DNA of 64,000 bases. Origin: CAVQJU01 sp963755195 (GTDB lineage Bacteria; Acidobacteriota; Vicinamibacteria; Vicinamibacterales; CAVVIG01). Location of the stretch: positions 248,001-312,000 of the forward strand of contig CAVWIZ010000001.1 in assembly GCA_963755195.1 (NCBI GenBank), given 5' to 3'. Positions 58,017-64,000 of this stretch are shown here, piece by piece (position 1 is the stretch's first letter; every line of letters begins with the position of its first letter). The notes below the pieces were generated by a model. The model saw only the letters and a list, made by a program, of their open reading frames with translations, did not search any database and was not told the origin of the DNA. Position numbers and translations under genes: made by a program.

Positions 58017-58859
58017 ATGGATCAAGTGGCGATCGTCGGCGGCGGCGAGTTGGGTGGCCTGCTGGCACACGTGCTGGCGCGGCGGGACATTGCGTCCGAC
58101 ATCCGCCTGATCGACGACAACGCGCGCGCCGTTCTCGGCAAGGCGCTCGACATCGATCAGGCGGCGCCTGTCGAAGGCTTCGCGTCGCGCCTCTCCGGTT
58201 CGTCAGACCTGTCGGTAGCGGCCGGCGCGACGATCGTCGCCATTGCCGATCCGATCGGCGCACCGGAATGGCAGGGTGAACCAGCCCTGCTGCTGCTGAA
58301 GCAGCTTCGCGACTTCGCCCCCCGGGCGGTGATCGTCTGCGCGGGTTCCGCGCACTGCGATCTGGTCGAGCGAGGCGTGCGTGAGCTGCACATGTCGCGG
58401 ATGCGGCTGTTCGGCTCCGCGCCCGAAGCCCTCGCCGGCGGCGTTCGGGCCATCACGGCCATCGAGGCCCGCGGCGTGCCGAGCGACGTCTCGCTGACCG
58501 TCCTCGGCATCCCGCCGCAGCACATCGTCATCCCGTGGGAAGAGGCGACCGTCGGAGGGTTTGCGCTGACTCGCACGCTCGACGAACCGGCGCGACGCCG
58601 GCTCGAGGGCCGCGTCGCGGCGCTGTGGCCTCCCGGGCCCTACGCGCTCGCGGCGGCGGCGGCCAAAATCATCGATACGATCCTGCGAGGATCGCGGCGG
58701 CTCGTGACGTGCTTCGTGGCGCCGGACGATTCCGCGGGCCGACGCGCGCGCGCGGCGGCGCTCCCCGTGCGGCTCGGACCGGCGGGCGTAATCGAGGTGA
58801 GGCTGCCGGACATGACCGTTCGCGAACGCGTGCGGCTCGACAACGCGATGCAGCTCTAG
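58017..58859 (+). CDS. Malate/lactate dehydrogenase-like protein, active site altered
   Basis: 280 residues of LDH/MDH architecture: Rossmann start VAIVGGGELGGLLAHVLARR, LIDDNARAVLGKALDIDQAA (the acidic NAD-binding strand end), then RAVIVCAGSAHCDLV where true enzymes have VVTNPVD. RLFGSAPEALAGGVRAITAI aligns with the substrate-binding GTxLDSAR, and LGIPPQHIVIPWEEATVGGF with the catalytic GEHGDS-V-P. The DSAR arginine and the GEHGDS motif are not conserved, so ordinary malate or lactate oxidation is unlikely. Confidence 0.75.
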   Translation: MDQVAIVGGGELGGLLAHVLARRDIASDIRLIDDNARAVLGKALDIDQAAPVEGFASRLSGSSDLSVAAGATIVAIADPIGAPEWQGEPALLLLKQLRDFAPRAVIVCAGSAHCDLVERGVRELHMSRMRLFGSAPEALAGGVRAITAIEARGVPSDVSLTVLGIPPQHIVIPWEEATVGGFALTRTLDEPARRRLEGRVAALWPPGPYALAAAAAKIIDTILRGSRRLVTCFVAPDDSAGRRARAAALPVRLGPAGVIEVRLPDMTVRERVRLDNAMQL

Positions 58860-58866
58860 GGTGCTT

Positions 58867-59490
58867 CTAGGTTCCGTAGATCGGCCGGTGGAGCGCAAGG
58901 CCGCCGGCGAAGTCGGCCAGCTGCTTGCGCAGAATCAGCCGCCCGCGGTGCAGGCGCGACTTCAACGTCTGATCCTTCACCCGCAGCATCGCGCTCGCCT
59001 CTTCGGTGGACATCCCCTGAAGATCGCGCAACATCACCGGTGCCCGATAGATCGCTGGCAACGCGAGAACCGCGCGGAGCACGCGACGGCGGAGCTGCGA
59101 TCGCAACAGTCGCTCATCCGCCATGTTGGACCAGTCCGCCACATCGAGCGCAGACGCCGTCACGGCTTCGTCGCCGTCCAGGGACACGGGCGTCCGCTGT
59201 TCGTCCTGAGCCCGTTGATACGACGGCGACCGCAACCGCGACATCGCCGCATTGAACGTGATCCGGAAAATCCAGGACGACAACGCCGCGTCGCCGCGGA
59301 ACTCGCCGACTTTCCGGTACACCTTGAACAACACGTCCTGCGTCACTTCTTCCGCATCCTCGTGGTTACGAAGATAGCGAAACGCGAGCTGATAGATCTT
59401 GGTCCCGTAGGCCTCGGTCAGATCGAACATCGCCTGCTCGTCGCCTTGTTGGAGCCGGTGGAGCAATTCGTCGTTATTGGGGTCCCGCAT
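58867..59490 (-). CDS. ECF-type RNA polymerase sigma factor
   Basis: 207 residues. Region 2 is ELLHRLQQGDEQAMFDLTEA to LRNHEDAEEVTQDVLFKVYR with RGDAALSSWIFRITFN; region 4 is LPAIYRAPVMLRDLQGMSTE, EASAMLRVKDQTLKSRLHRG. These are the -10 and -35 recognition helices of group 4 sigma factors. A 30-residue acidic linker (about 95-125) separates them. ATG 59490 has GAGAGGAC upstream. No anti-sigma gene is adjacent downstream, which is unusual. Confidence 0.9.
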   Translation of the reverse strand: MRDPNNDELLHRLQQGDEQAMFDLTEAYGTKIYQLAFRYLRNHEDAEEVTQDVLFKVYRKVGEFRGDAALSSWIFRITFNAAMSRLRSPSYQRAQDEQRTPVSLDGDEAVTASALDVADWSNMADERLLRSQLRRRVLRAVLALPAIYRAPVMLRDLQGMSTEEASAMLRVKDQTLKSRLHRGRLILRKQLADFAGGLALHRPIYGT

Positions 59491-59586
59491 GTGAGGTGTC
59501 CTCTCGACAAGTGTGAAAACACCATCAGAGCTGGGAATATTCCTTGTGGGTAGCACTGCAGTCGTAAGTGACTGCGGGTACAGGTG
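59491..59586. promoter_or_regulatory. Sigma-gene leader with two inverted repeats
   Basis: GGAATATTCC (59534-59543) is a perfect palindrome, and GCAGTC-GTAAGT-GACTGC (59558-59575) a perfect 6-bp stem. Either may be an operator; the second may terminate the lipB transcript. No consensus promoter recognised. Confidence 0.4.
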
Positions 59587-60252
59587 TTATTTGAATACGT
59601 CGCCGAAGTGGCGGGTGACGCGGTCTTCGACATCACGAAGGTCCACGCCCCGGCCCAGGAGCGCAGAAAGCGAGGTGACCCCGCGATCGCTGATGCCGCA
59701 AGGCACAATCAAATTGAAGTACTCGAGGTCGGTGGTGACGTTCAACGCGAACCCGTGGCTGGTAATCCACCTCGCGATTCGCACGCCGATGGCGGCGAGC
59801 TTCTCGCCGCCGACCCAGACGCCCGTCAAGCCGGGTACTCGCCCCGCCTGGATGTCGTAGTCGGCCGCCACCCGGATCAGTACCTCTTCGAGATCGCGCA
59901 CGTAGCGATGCACGTCGCAACGGTCCGGTTTGAGATCGATGATGGGATAGCCGACGAGCTGGCCGGGGCCGTGGTAGGTGATATCGCCGCCTCGCCCGGT
60001 CTCATGAATCTCGACCCGGCGTGAGGCGAGCGCGTCGGCAGAGGCGAGGATGTGCGACCGGCCGCCGTCTCCGCGAACGCCCAGCGTCAGCACGTGCGGA
60101 TGCTCGACGAGCAGCAACAGATCGCCAATTCGGCCCGCGCGGCGATCCTCCACCAACGCGCGCTGCATCGCCAGCGCCTCGGCGTACGGCACGAGGCCCA
60201 GGCGGCGAACCTCGACCTCAGGCTTGCGCAGGGTCCCAGTGCTCGAGCGCAT
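59587..60252 (-). CDS. lipB: Lipoyl(octanoyl) transferase
   Basis: Moves octanoyl from acyl-carrier protein to lipoyl domains such as that of the adjacent E2. The 221 residues show RLGLVPYAEALAMQRALVED, LLLVEHPHVLTLGVRGDG, EIHETGRGGDITYHGPGQLV, GYPIIDLKP, the catalytic-Lys block VWVGGEKLAAIGVRI and HGFALNVTTDLEYFNLIVPC (catalytic Cys in PCGI). I chose ATG 60252, which overlaps the E2 end by 35 bp; no start codon other than this gives the VRRLGLVPYAEAL family N-terminus. Confidence 0.92.
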   Translation of the reverse strand: MRSSTGTLRKPEVEVRRLGLVPYAEALAMQRALVEDRRAGRIGDLLLLVEHPHVLTLGVRGDGGRSHILASADALASRRVEIHETGRGGDITYHGPGQLVGYPIIDLKPDRCDVHRYVRDLEEVLIRVAADYDIQAGRVPGLTGVWVGGEKLAAIGVRIARWITSHGFALNVTTDLEYFNLIVPCGISDRGVTSLSALLGRGVDLRDVEDRVTRHFGDVFK

Positions 60253-61510
60253 GCTTGACGCGCGACATGAACGCGTCGGCGACGGCGCCATCGATGATTC
60301 GATGGTCGTAGCCGAGCGACAGGTAGGCCATCGTGCGAATGGCGATGGCATCGTCGACAACCATGGGGCGCTTCTCGATGGCGCCGACACCGAGAATGGC
60401 CACCTGCGGCTGATTGATGATCGGCATGCCGAACAACGCGCCGAACACGCCGGGATTCGTGATCGTAAACGTCCCGCCCGCCACTTCGTCCGGTTTGAGT
60501 TGTTTGCTGCGGGCCCGGCCGGCGAGATCGGCCACCGCGCGGCTGACCTCGAGGAGACTCCGATCGGCGACATGTTTGATGACCGGCACAATCAGCCCCC
60601 AGTCGAGCGCGACGGCAATGCCGATGTTGACGTCCTTGTGGTAGACGACCGAGTCGCCCACAATCGACGCGTTGACCACGGGAACGGCACGTAAGGCATC
60701 GGCCGCCGCCTTGATGATGAACGACAGGTAGGTCAGCTTCGCGCCCGCACGCTCGTACTCACCTTTTCGGGCTTCTCGAATCTGCGCGACGCGAGAGAAG
60801 TTGACCTCAAACACCGAGTGCACGTGGGCTGATGTGCGACGGCTCAGCACCATGTGCTCGGCGATCTTCTTCCGCATGACGGACATTTTTTCGACGCGGT
60901 CGCCGTTCGCTCCGGCGACTGCCGGAGTGCGTGCGACGTCCTGCCCCTCCCGCCTTTCCTGCCCTTCCCGCCCTCCCTGCCCGTCCTGCCTTTCGCGGCC
61001 CAGGAACTCCAGGATGTCGTGTTTGGTGACGCGGCCCGCGATACCGGTTCCGTGAATCTGCGAGATATCGACGTGGTGTTCCTTGGCAATCTTCCGCACG
61101 AGTGGCGACGATCGCTCGCGCACGGCGTCTTCACTCGATTGAGCCATGGGTTGCCGCGCGACCGACGGCGTGTGCGCGGGCGGCGGGGCTATGGGAGCCG
61201 CTTTCAGCGTTGCGGGCGGCGGCGGCGGCGCAGGCGCGGCTACAACAGGTGGAGACTCGACACTCTTGGCGGGGGCAGGTCCGATCACCGCCACGACGCT
61301 GTTGACGGGAACCGTTTCGCCTTCTTTCGCCCGGATCTCCGTGACGATGCCGGCGGCCGGGGAGGGAATCTCAGCGTCCACCTTGTCGGTCGAGATCTCG
61401 AACAGCGGCTCATCGCGGTCAATGTTGTCGCCGACCCTCTTCATCCAGCGGACGATGGTGCCTTCGGCGATGGACTCGCCCATCTGGGGCATTACGACAT
61501 CGGTGGGCAT
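60218..61510 (-). CDS. 2-oxoacid dehydrogenase E2 (dihydrolipoyl acyltransferase)
   Basis: 430 residues with one N-terminal lipoyl domain (VVMPQMGESIAEGTIVRWMK, lipoyl-Lys in EISTDKVDAEI), a Pro/Ala linker, a peripheral subunit-binding domain (SPLVRKIAKEHHVDISQIHG, TGIAGRVTKHDIL) and the catalytic core ending in LSLGYDHRIIDGAVADAF (catalytic His in DHRIIDG). A linker (GRERQDGQGGREGQERREGQ) is encoded by 9-bp periodic DNA. Forms a complex with Lpd downstream of it in pathway terms and probably with the E1 fusion at 13 kb. Confidence 0.92.
   Translation of the reverse strand: MPTDVVMPQMGESIAEGTIVRWMKRVGDNIDRDEPLFEISTDKVDAEIPSPAAGIVTEIRAKEGETVPVNSVVAVIGPAPAKSVESPPVVAAPAPPPPPATLKAAPIAPPPAHTPSVARQPMAQSSEDAVRERSSPLVRKIAKEHHVDISQIHGTGIAGRVTKHDILEFLGRERQDGQGGREGQERREGQDVARTPAVAGANGDRVEKMSVMRKKIAEHMVLSRRTSAHVHSVFEVNFSRVAQIREARKGEYERAGAKLTYLSFIIKAAADALRAVPVVNASIVGDSVVYHKDVNIGIAVALDWGLIVPVIKHVADRSLLEVSRAVADLAGRARSKQLKPDEVAGGTFTITNPGVFGALFGMPIINQPQVAILGVGAIEKRPMVVDDAIAIRTMAYLSLGYDHRIIDGAVADAFMSRVKHALEHWDPAQA
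60941..60994. repeat. Six 9-bp units in the E2 linker
   Basis: Forward CTGCCCCTC, CCGCCTTTC, CTGCCCTTC, CCGCCCTCC, CTGCCCGTC, CTGCCTTTC; pairs form an 18-bp higher period. Confidence 0.75.
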
Positions 61511-61591
61511 AACTGCTTTCTGTGATTGGATAATCTGGAAATTGAGTAATCTGGAAATCGACTCTTCGACAATCCCCTCGCAATCGCCAAA

Positions 61592-61648
61592 ATTATCCAA
61601 TTATCCAATTACCCAATTACCCAATTACCCAATTACCCGATTACCCAA
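61592..61648. repeat. CCAATTAC octamer tandem between lpd and E2
   Basis: About six to seven units of ATTAYCCA with small variants (ATTATCCA, ATTACCCA, ATTACCCG). It fills the half of the gap nearest the lpd stop. Confidence 0.85.
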
Positions 61649-61649
61649 T

Positions 61650-63065
61650 TCACATGTGTATCGCCGCGCCGTGCACGGCGTGCGCGGCCTCGCCCACCGC
61701 TTCCGCCATGGTTGGATGCGCGTGGATCGTGCGAATCAGTTCTTCCACGGTTGATTCGAGCCGGAGGGCAAGCGTCGCCTCGGCCACGAGCTCGGTCGAG
61801 CGGAGGCCAATCATGTGGACGCCGAGAATCTCGTCGTGCGCCTTGTCGGCGACGATCTTCACAAAGCCTTCGGTTTCGCCGGCCATCTTCGCGCGCCCCA
61901 GGACACCGAACGGAAAGGAACCCACCCGCACATCGAACCCACGTTCGCGTGCCTCACGCTCCGTCAGACCCACGCTGCCGATTTCCGGATCGCAATAGGT
62001 GCAGCCCGGGACCTGATCGTAGTTGAGCGGGCGCACGTCCCGTCCCGCGATTCGCTCGGCGGCGATAATCCCTTCGGCCGACGACACGTGGGCGAGTTGC
62101 GGGTGACCAGGCGTCCCAAGGGTGATGACGTCGCCCACCGCCGAAATGCCGGGCACGCTGGTCTTGTACTCCGCATCCACCCTGATGTATCCCTTCTCCA
62201 GCTCCAGGCCGACACGCTCGACGTCGAGGCCTGCGGTCACCGGACCACGGCCGGTCGCGACGAGAAGATACTCGGCGCGGATCGACTGCGAGGTGCCGTC
62301 CGCAAGCTGCGCCGCGACATCCACGCCGTCGCCGTTAACCTTCGCGCTCGTCACCTTTGCGCCCGTGTGGATGACGATGCCCTGCTTGCGGAATGATTTC
62401 GCGAGCTCGGCCGACACGGCCTCGTCTTCCACCGGCACCATACGCGGCAGCAGCTCGACAATCGTCACCTCGCTGCCGAATCGGCGAAAGATTGACGCGA
62501 ACTCGACACCGACGGCTCCGCTCCCCAGAATGACGATCGAGGCCGGGACGTGTTTCAAATGGATGGCTTCGTCACTCGTGATGATACGAGTGCGATCGAT
62601 CTCGATGCCGGGCACGCTTCGCGGCGCCGATCCGGTCGCGATGATGATGTCCTTGCGCGCCCGCAGCGTCTGACTGTCGCCGTCGAACACATCCACCCCG
62701 CCCTGGCCCGCGAGGCGCGCCGTGCCCTTGATCCAGTCGATCTTGTTCTTCTTGAACAGGAATTCAATGCCCTTCGTGATCCCGCTGACGATGCGGTCCT
62801 TGCGCTCCTGCACCTGCGGCATGTTGATCCCGACGTCCGCCGTTCCTGAGATCCCCCATTCCTTCGCGTGCTGCACAACCTTCAACGCGTGCGCATGCTC
62901 GAGGAGGGCCTTGGTGGGAATGCATCCCCAGAGCAGACACGTGCCGCCCAGGGCCTTCTGCTTCTCGACGACGGCGACTTTGAGCCCGAGTTGGGCCGCT
63001 CGGATGGCGGCGACGTAGCCGCCGGTGCCGGCGCCGACGACAACCACGTCATATTCGTTGGTCAC
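61650..63065 (-). CDS. lpd: Dihydrolipoyl dehydrogenase (E3)
   Basis: FAD disulfide oxidoreductase, 471 residues: FAD motif DVVVVGAGTGGYVAAIRAAQ, redox disulfide GGTCLLWGCIPTKALLEH (CxxxxC), NAD motif ILGSGAVGVEFASIFRRFG, TSVPGISAVGDVI and the C-terminal His-Glu TIHAHPTMAEAVGEAAH. All catalytic residues are present. First gene of lpd-E2-lipB. Confidence 0.95.
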   Translation of the reverse strand: MTNEYDVVVVGAGTGGYVAAIRAAQLGLKVAVVEKQKALGGTCLLWGCIPTKALLEHAHALKVVQHAKEWGISGTADVGINMPQVQERKDRIVSGITKGIEFLFKKNKIDWIKGTARLAGQGGVDVFDGDSQTLRARKDIIIATGSAPRSVPGIEIDRTRIITSDEAIHLKHVPASIVILGSGAVGVEFASIFRRFGSEVTIVELLPRMVPVEDEAVSAELAKSFRKQGIVIHTGAKVTSAKVNGDGVDVAAQLADGTSQSIRAEYLLVATGRGPVTAGLDVERVGLELEKGYIRVDAEYKTSVPGISAVGDVITLGTPGHPQLAHVSSAEGIIAAERIAGRDVRPLNYDQVPGCTYCDPEIGSVGLTEREARERGFDVRVGSFPFGVLGRAKMAGETEGFVKIVADKAHDEILGVHMIGLRSTELVAEATLALRLESTVEELIRTIHAHPTMAEAVGEAAHAVHGAAIHM

Positions 63066-63116
63066 AGGATGCGTCTCATGCAGGGCGAGGCCCGAGTCTC
63101 AGGGTTTACCGTGGGT

Positions 63117-63371
63117 TTAGCGCTTCAGCGATGACAGCGGCACAAACGCCGTCCCACCGGCCTTTTGCGCCGGTTCGGTTGGCGCCGGCGTCGCCCCTGC
63201 CTCGGGATCGAGCCGGGCGACGCGTGCCCGCAATTGCCCGTGATCGTACCGCAATTCCCAGTACGATTCGGTGAGCCGTTCGAGCCGCTTCGTGGCGCGG
63301 CGCGCCCGGCCAAGCGCCAGGGTGGCGACGAGCACCGCGGCAACCGTCAGCAGCCAGTGTAGGGTCAACAA
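63117..63371 (-). CDS. Small membrane protein with coiled coil
   Basis: 84 residues, not recognised. One N-terminal membrane helix (LHWLLTVAAVLVATLALG), then a basic coiled segment (RATKRLERLTESYWELRYDH) and a Pro-rich tail. TTG start at 63371. It lies 51 bp upstream of lpd on the same strand. Confidence 0.55.
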   Translation of the reverse strand: MLTLHWLLTVAAVLVATLALGRARRATKRLERLTESYWELRYDHGQLRARVARLDPEAGATPAPTEPAQKAGGTAFVPLSSLKR

Positions 63372-63380
63372 ACCTCGTAC

Positions 63381-63408
63381 CTTATCGAACGGCTTGCAAC
63401 AGTGTCAA
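63381..63408 (-). promoter_or_regulatory. Promoter upstream of the small membrane protein
   Basis: Minus-strand TTGACA (forward 63403-63408), 16-bp spacer, GATAAG (forward 63381-63386). It may drive the small gene and lpd-E2-lipB. Confidence 0.5.
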
Positions 63409-63455
63409 CCGCCTGAGACAATACGCCCGGTTCAGCCGTAAGCTGCTGTGGCCCA

Positions 63456-64000
63456 ATGAGTCCTAAGCTGAAAACGGTGCTCATCGTCGATGACGACGAG
63501 GGGATGCGGGATACGCTCACCGCGATCCTCAAGCGCGAATACCGCGTGCTTCGGGTCGCGAGCGGCGAGGCGGCCCTGCCGGTGCTCAACCGGGAGGACG
63601 TCGATTTGCTGATGCTCGACGTGCGCCTGCCCGGCATCAGCGGCTTCGAAGTCCTTCGCATCGTCAAGGAGAACTACAGCCTGATCGAAGTGATCATGAT
63701 CTCGGCCATCAACGAGATCGAAACCGCCGTCCAGGCGATGAAGCACGGCGCGTATCACTACGTCACCAAGGACTTCGATTACGACCAGCTCAGATCGCTC
63801 GTCCGAAATGCGAGCGAGCGGCAGGACCTCAACCGCCAGGTGCTGACGCTCTCGGCGCAGGTCGCGGATCAGGCGGAACGCGAATTCGTTGTCGGCCCGA
63901 GCAAGAACACGCGCGACATCATCGACCTGGTCCAGAAAGTCGCCAAGCTGTCGGCGACGATTCTCATCCTCGGCGAAAGCGGCACGGGCAAGGAGCTGCT
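63456..64000 (+). CDS. NtrC-family response regulator, cut by right edge
   Basis: Receiver domain plus the start of a sigma54-activating AAA+ domain. Receiver: VLIVDDDEGMRDTLTAILKR (acidic pair), phospho-Asp in DLLMLDVRLPGISGFEVL (about residue 54), conserved Ser in IMISAINE and Lys in YVTKDFDYD. A coiled linker (about 125-145) leads to FVVGPSKNTRDIIDLVQKVA and Walker A GESGTGKE at the edge. The DNA-binding domain is outside the window. Confidence 0.9.
   Translation, partial: MSPKLKTVLIVDDDEGMRDTLTAILKREYRVLRVASGEAALPVLNREDVDLLMLDVRLPGISGFEVLRIVKENYSLIEVIMISAINEIETAVQAMKHGAYHYVTKDFDYDQLRSLVRNASERQDLNRQVLTLSAQVADQAEREFVVGPSKNTRDIIDLVQKVAKLSATILILGESGTGKEL

Overview
The window looks like chromosomal DNA of a high-GC Gram-negative bacterium. 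Gene content (hopanoid/squalene genes hpnCDE, fused E1 2-oxoacid dehydrogenase, MacB/FtsX-type permeases, FHA and Ser/Thr-kinase-like proteins, LolA-like and outer-membrane barrel proteins, ECF sigma factor) fits an Acidobacteriota genome, perhaps the Vicinamibacteria. That placement is inferred from gene content, not from a marker tree. No rRNA, tRNA, CRISPR array, prophage or plasmid origin was recognised.

Layout. 1-3.7 kb (-): start of the dcw cell-division/wall cluster, mraZ-rsmH-ftsL-ftsI, with a clear sigma70 promoter and three MraZ boxes. 3.9-10.5 kb (+): ychF, then a glycan locus of three GT2 glycosyltransferases, two SDR sugar epimerases/dehydratases and a DegT-type aminotransferase. 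10.6-16.3 kb: secreted STN-like protein, YqeY, rhomboid protease, cupin, a 2-oxoacid dehydrogenase E1 alpha-beta fusion and a secreted propeller-like protein. 16.3-26.5 kb (+): a beta-oxidation operon (FadN-type dehydrogenase/hydratase, two alpha/beta hydrolases, thiolase, acyl-CoA dehydrogenase, DUF1684, HAD, SirB1-like) split after its first gene by an IS1595-type element. 26.5-28 kb: a gene-poor patch that looks different in composition. 28-36.3 kb (-): EndoIII-like glycosylase, M20 peptidase, a degenerate histidine kinase and an envelope-export cluster (LolD-like ATPase, double FtsX permease, LolA-like protein, outer-membrane barrel). 36.3-46.6 kb: def/NUDIX pair, class I aldolase, squalene operon hpnC-hpnD-hpnE-thiI, corrinoid adenosyltransferase, mutY/mutT pair, metY. 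46.7-53.2 kb: ygfZ, a secreted hydrolase without its serine nucleophile, a MacA/MacB-type system lacking an ATPase. 53.2-59.5 kb: FHA protein, MBL hydrolase, response-regulator-like protein, Ser/Thr pseudokinase, MFS transporter, SDR, MDH-like protein, ECF sigma factor. 59.6-63.1 kb (-): lpd-E2-lipB, which complements the E1 fusion at 13 kb. The right edge cuts a sigma54-type response regulator.

Two genome-wide features stand out. (1) At least a dozen conserved genes carry single-base insertions, nearly always one extra base in a short G or C run, so almost every frameshift here is probably an assembly or sequencing error. Such genes are annotated as whole CDS spanning the shift. (2) Many transcription units start with a perfect or near-perfect -10 hexamer placed so that the start codon lies at or within about 10 nt of the predicted +1. 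Several divergent gene pairs share one symmetric -10 (core GAATTATAC). Nine-base periodic repeats and CACGAAG-type hairpins are scattered between and inside genes.

No clearly undescribed multi-gene machine was found. The most unusual items are the two signalling pseudoenzymes, the hydrolase without a nucleophile, the LolA-like/FtsX/barrel export cluster with a palindromic operator in its promoter, the nested-inverted-repeat IS, and the recurrent nonamer expansions inside coding sequences.
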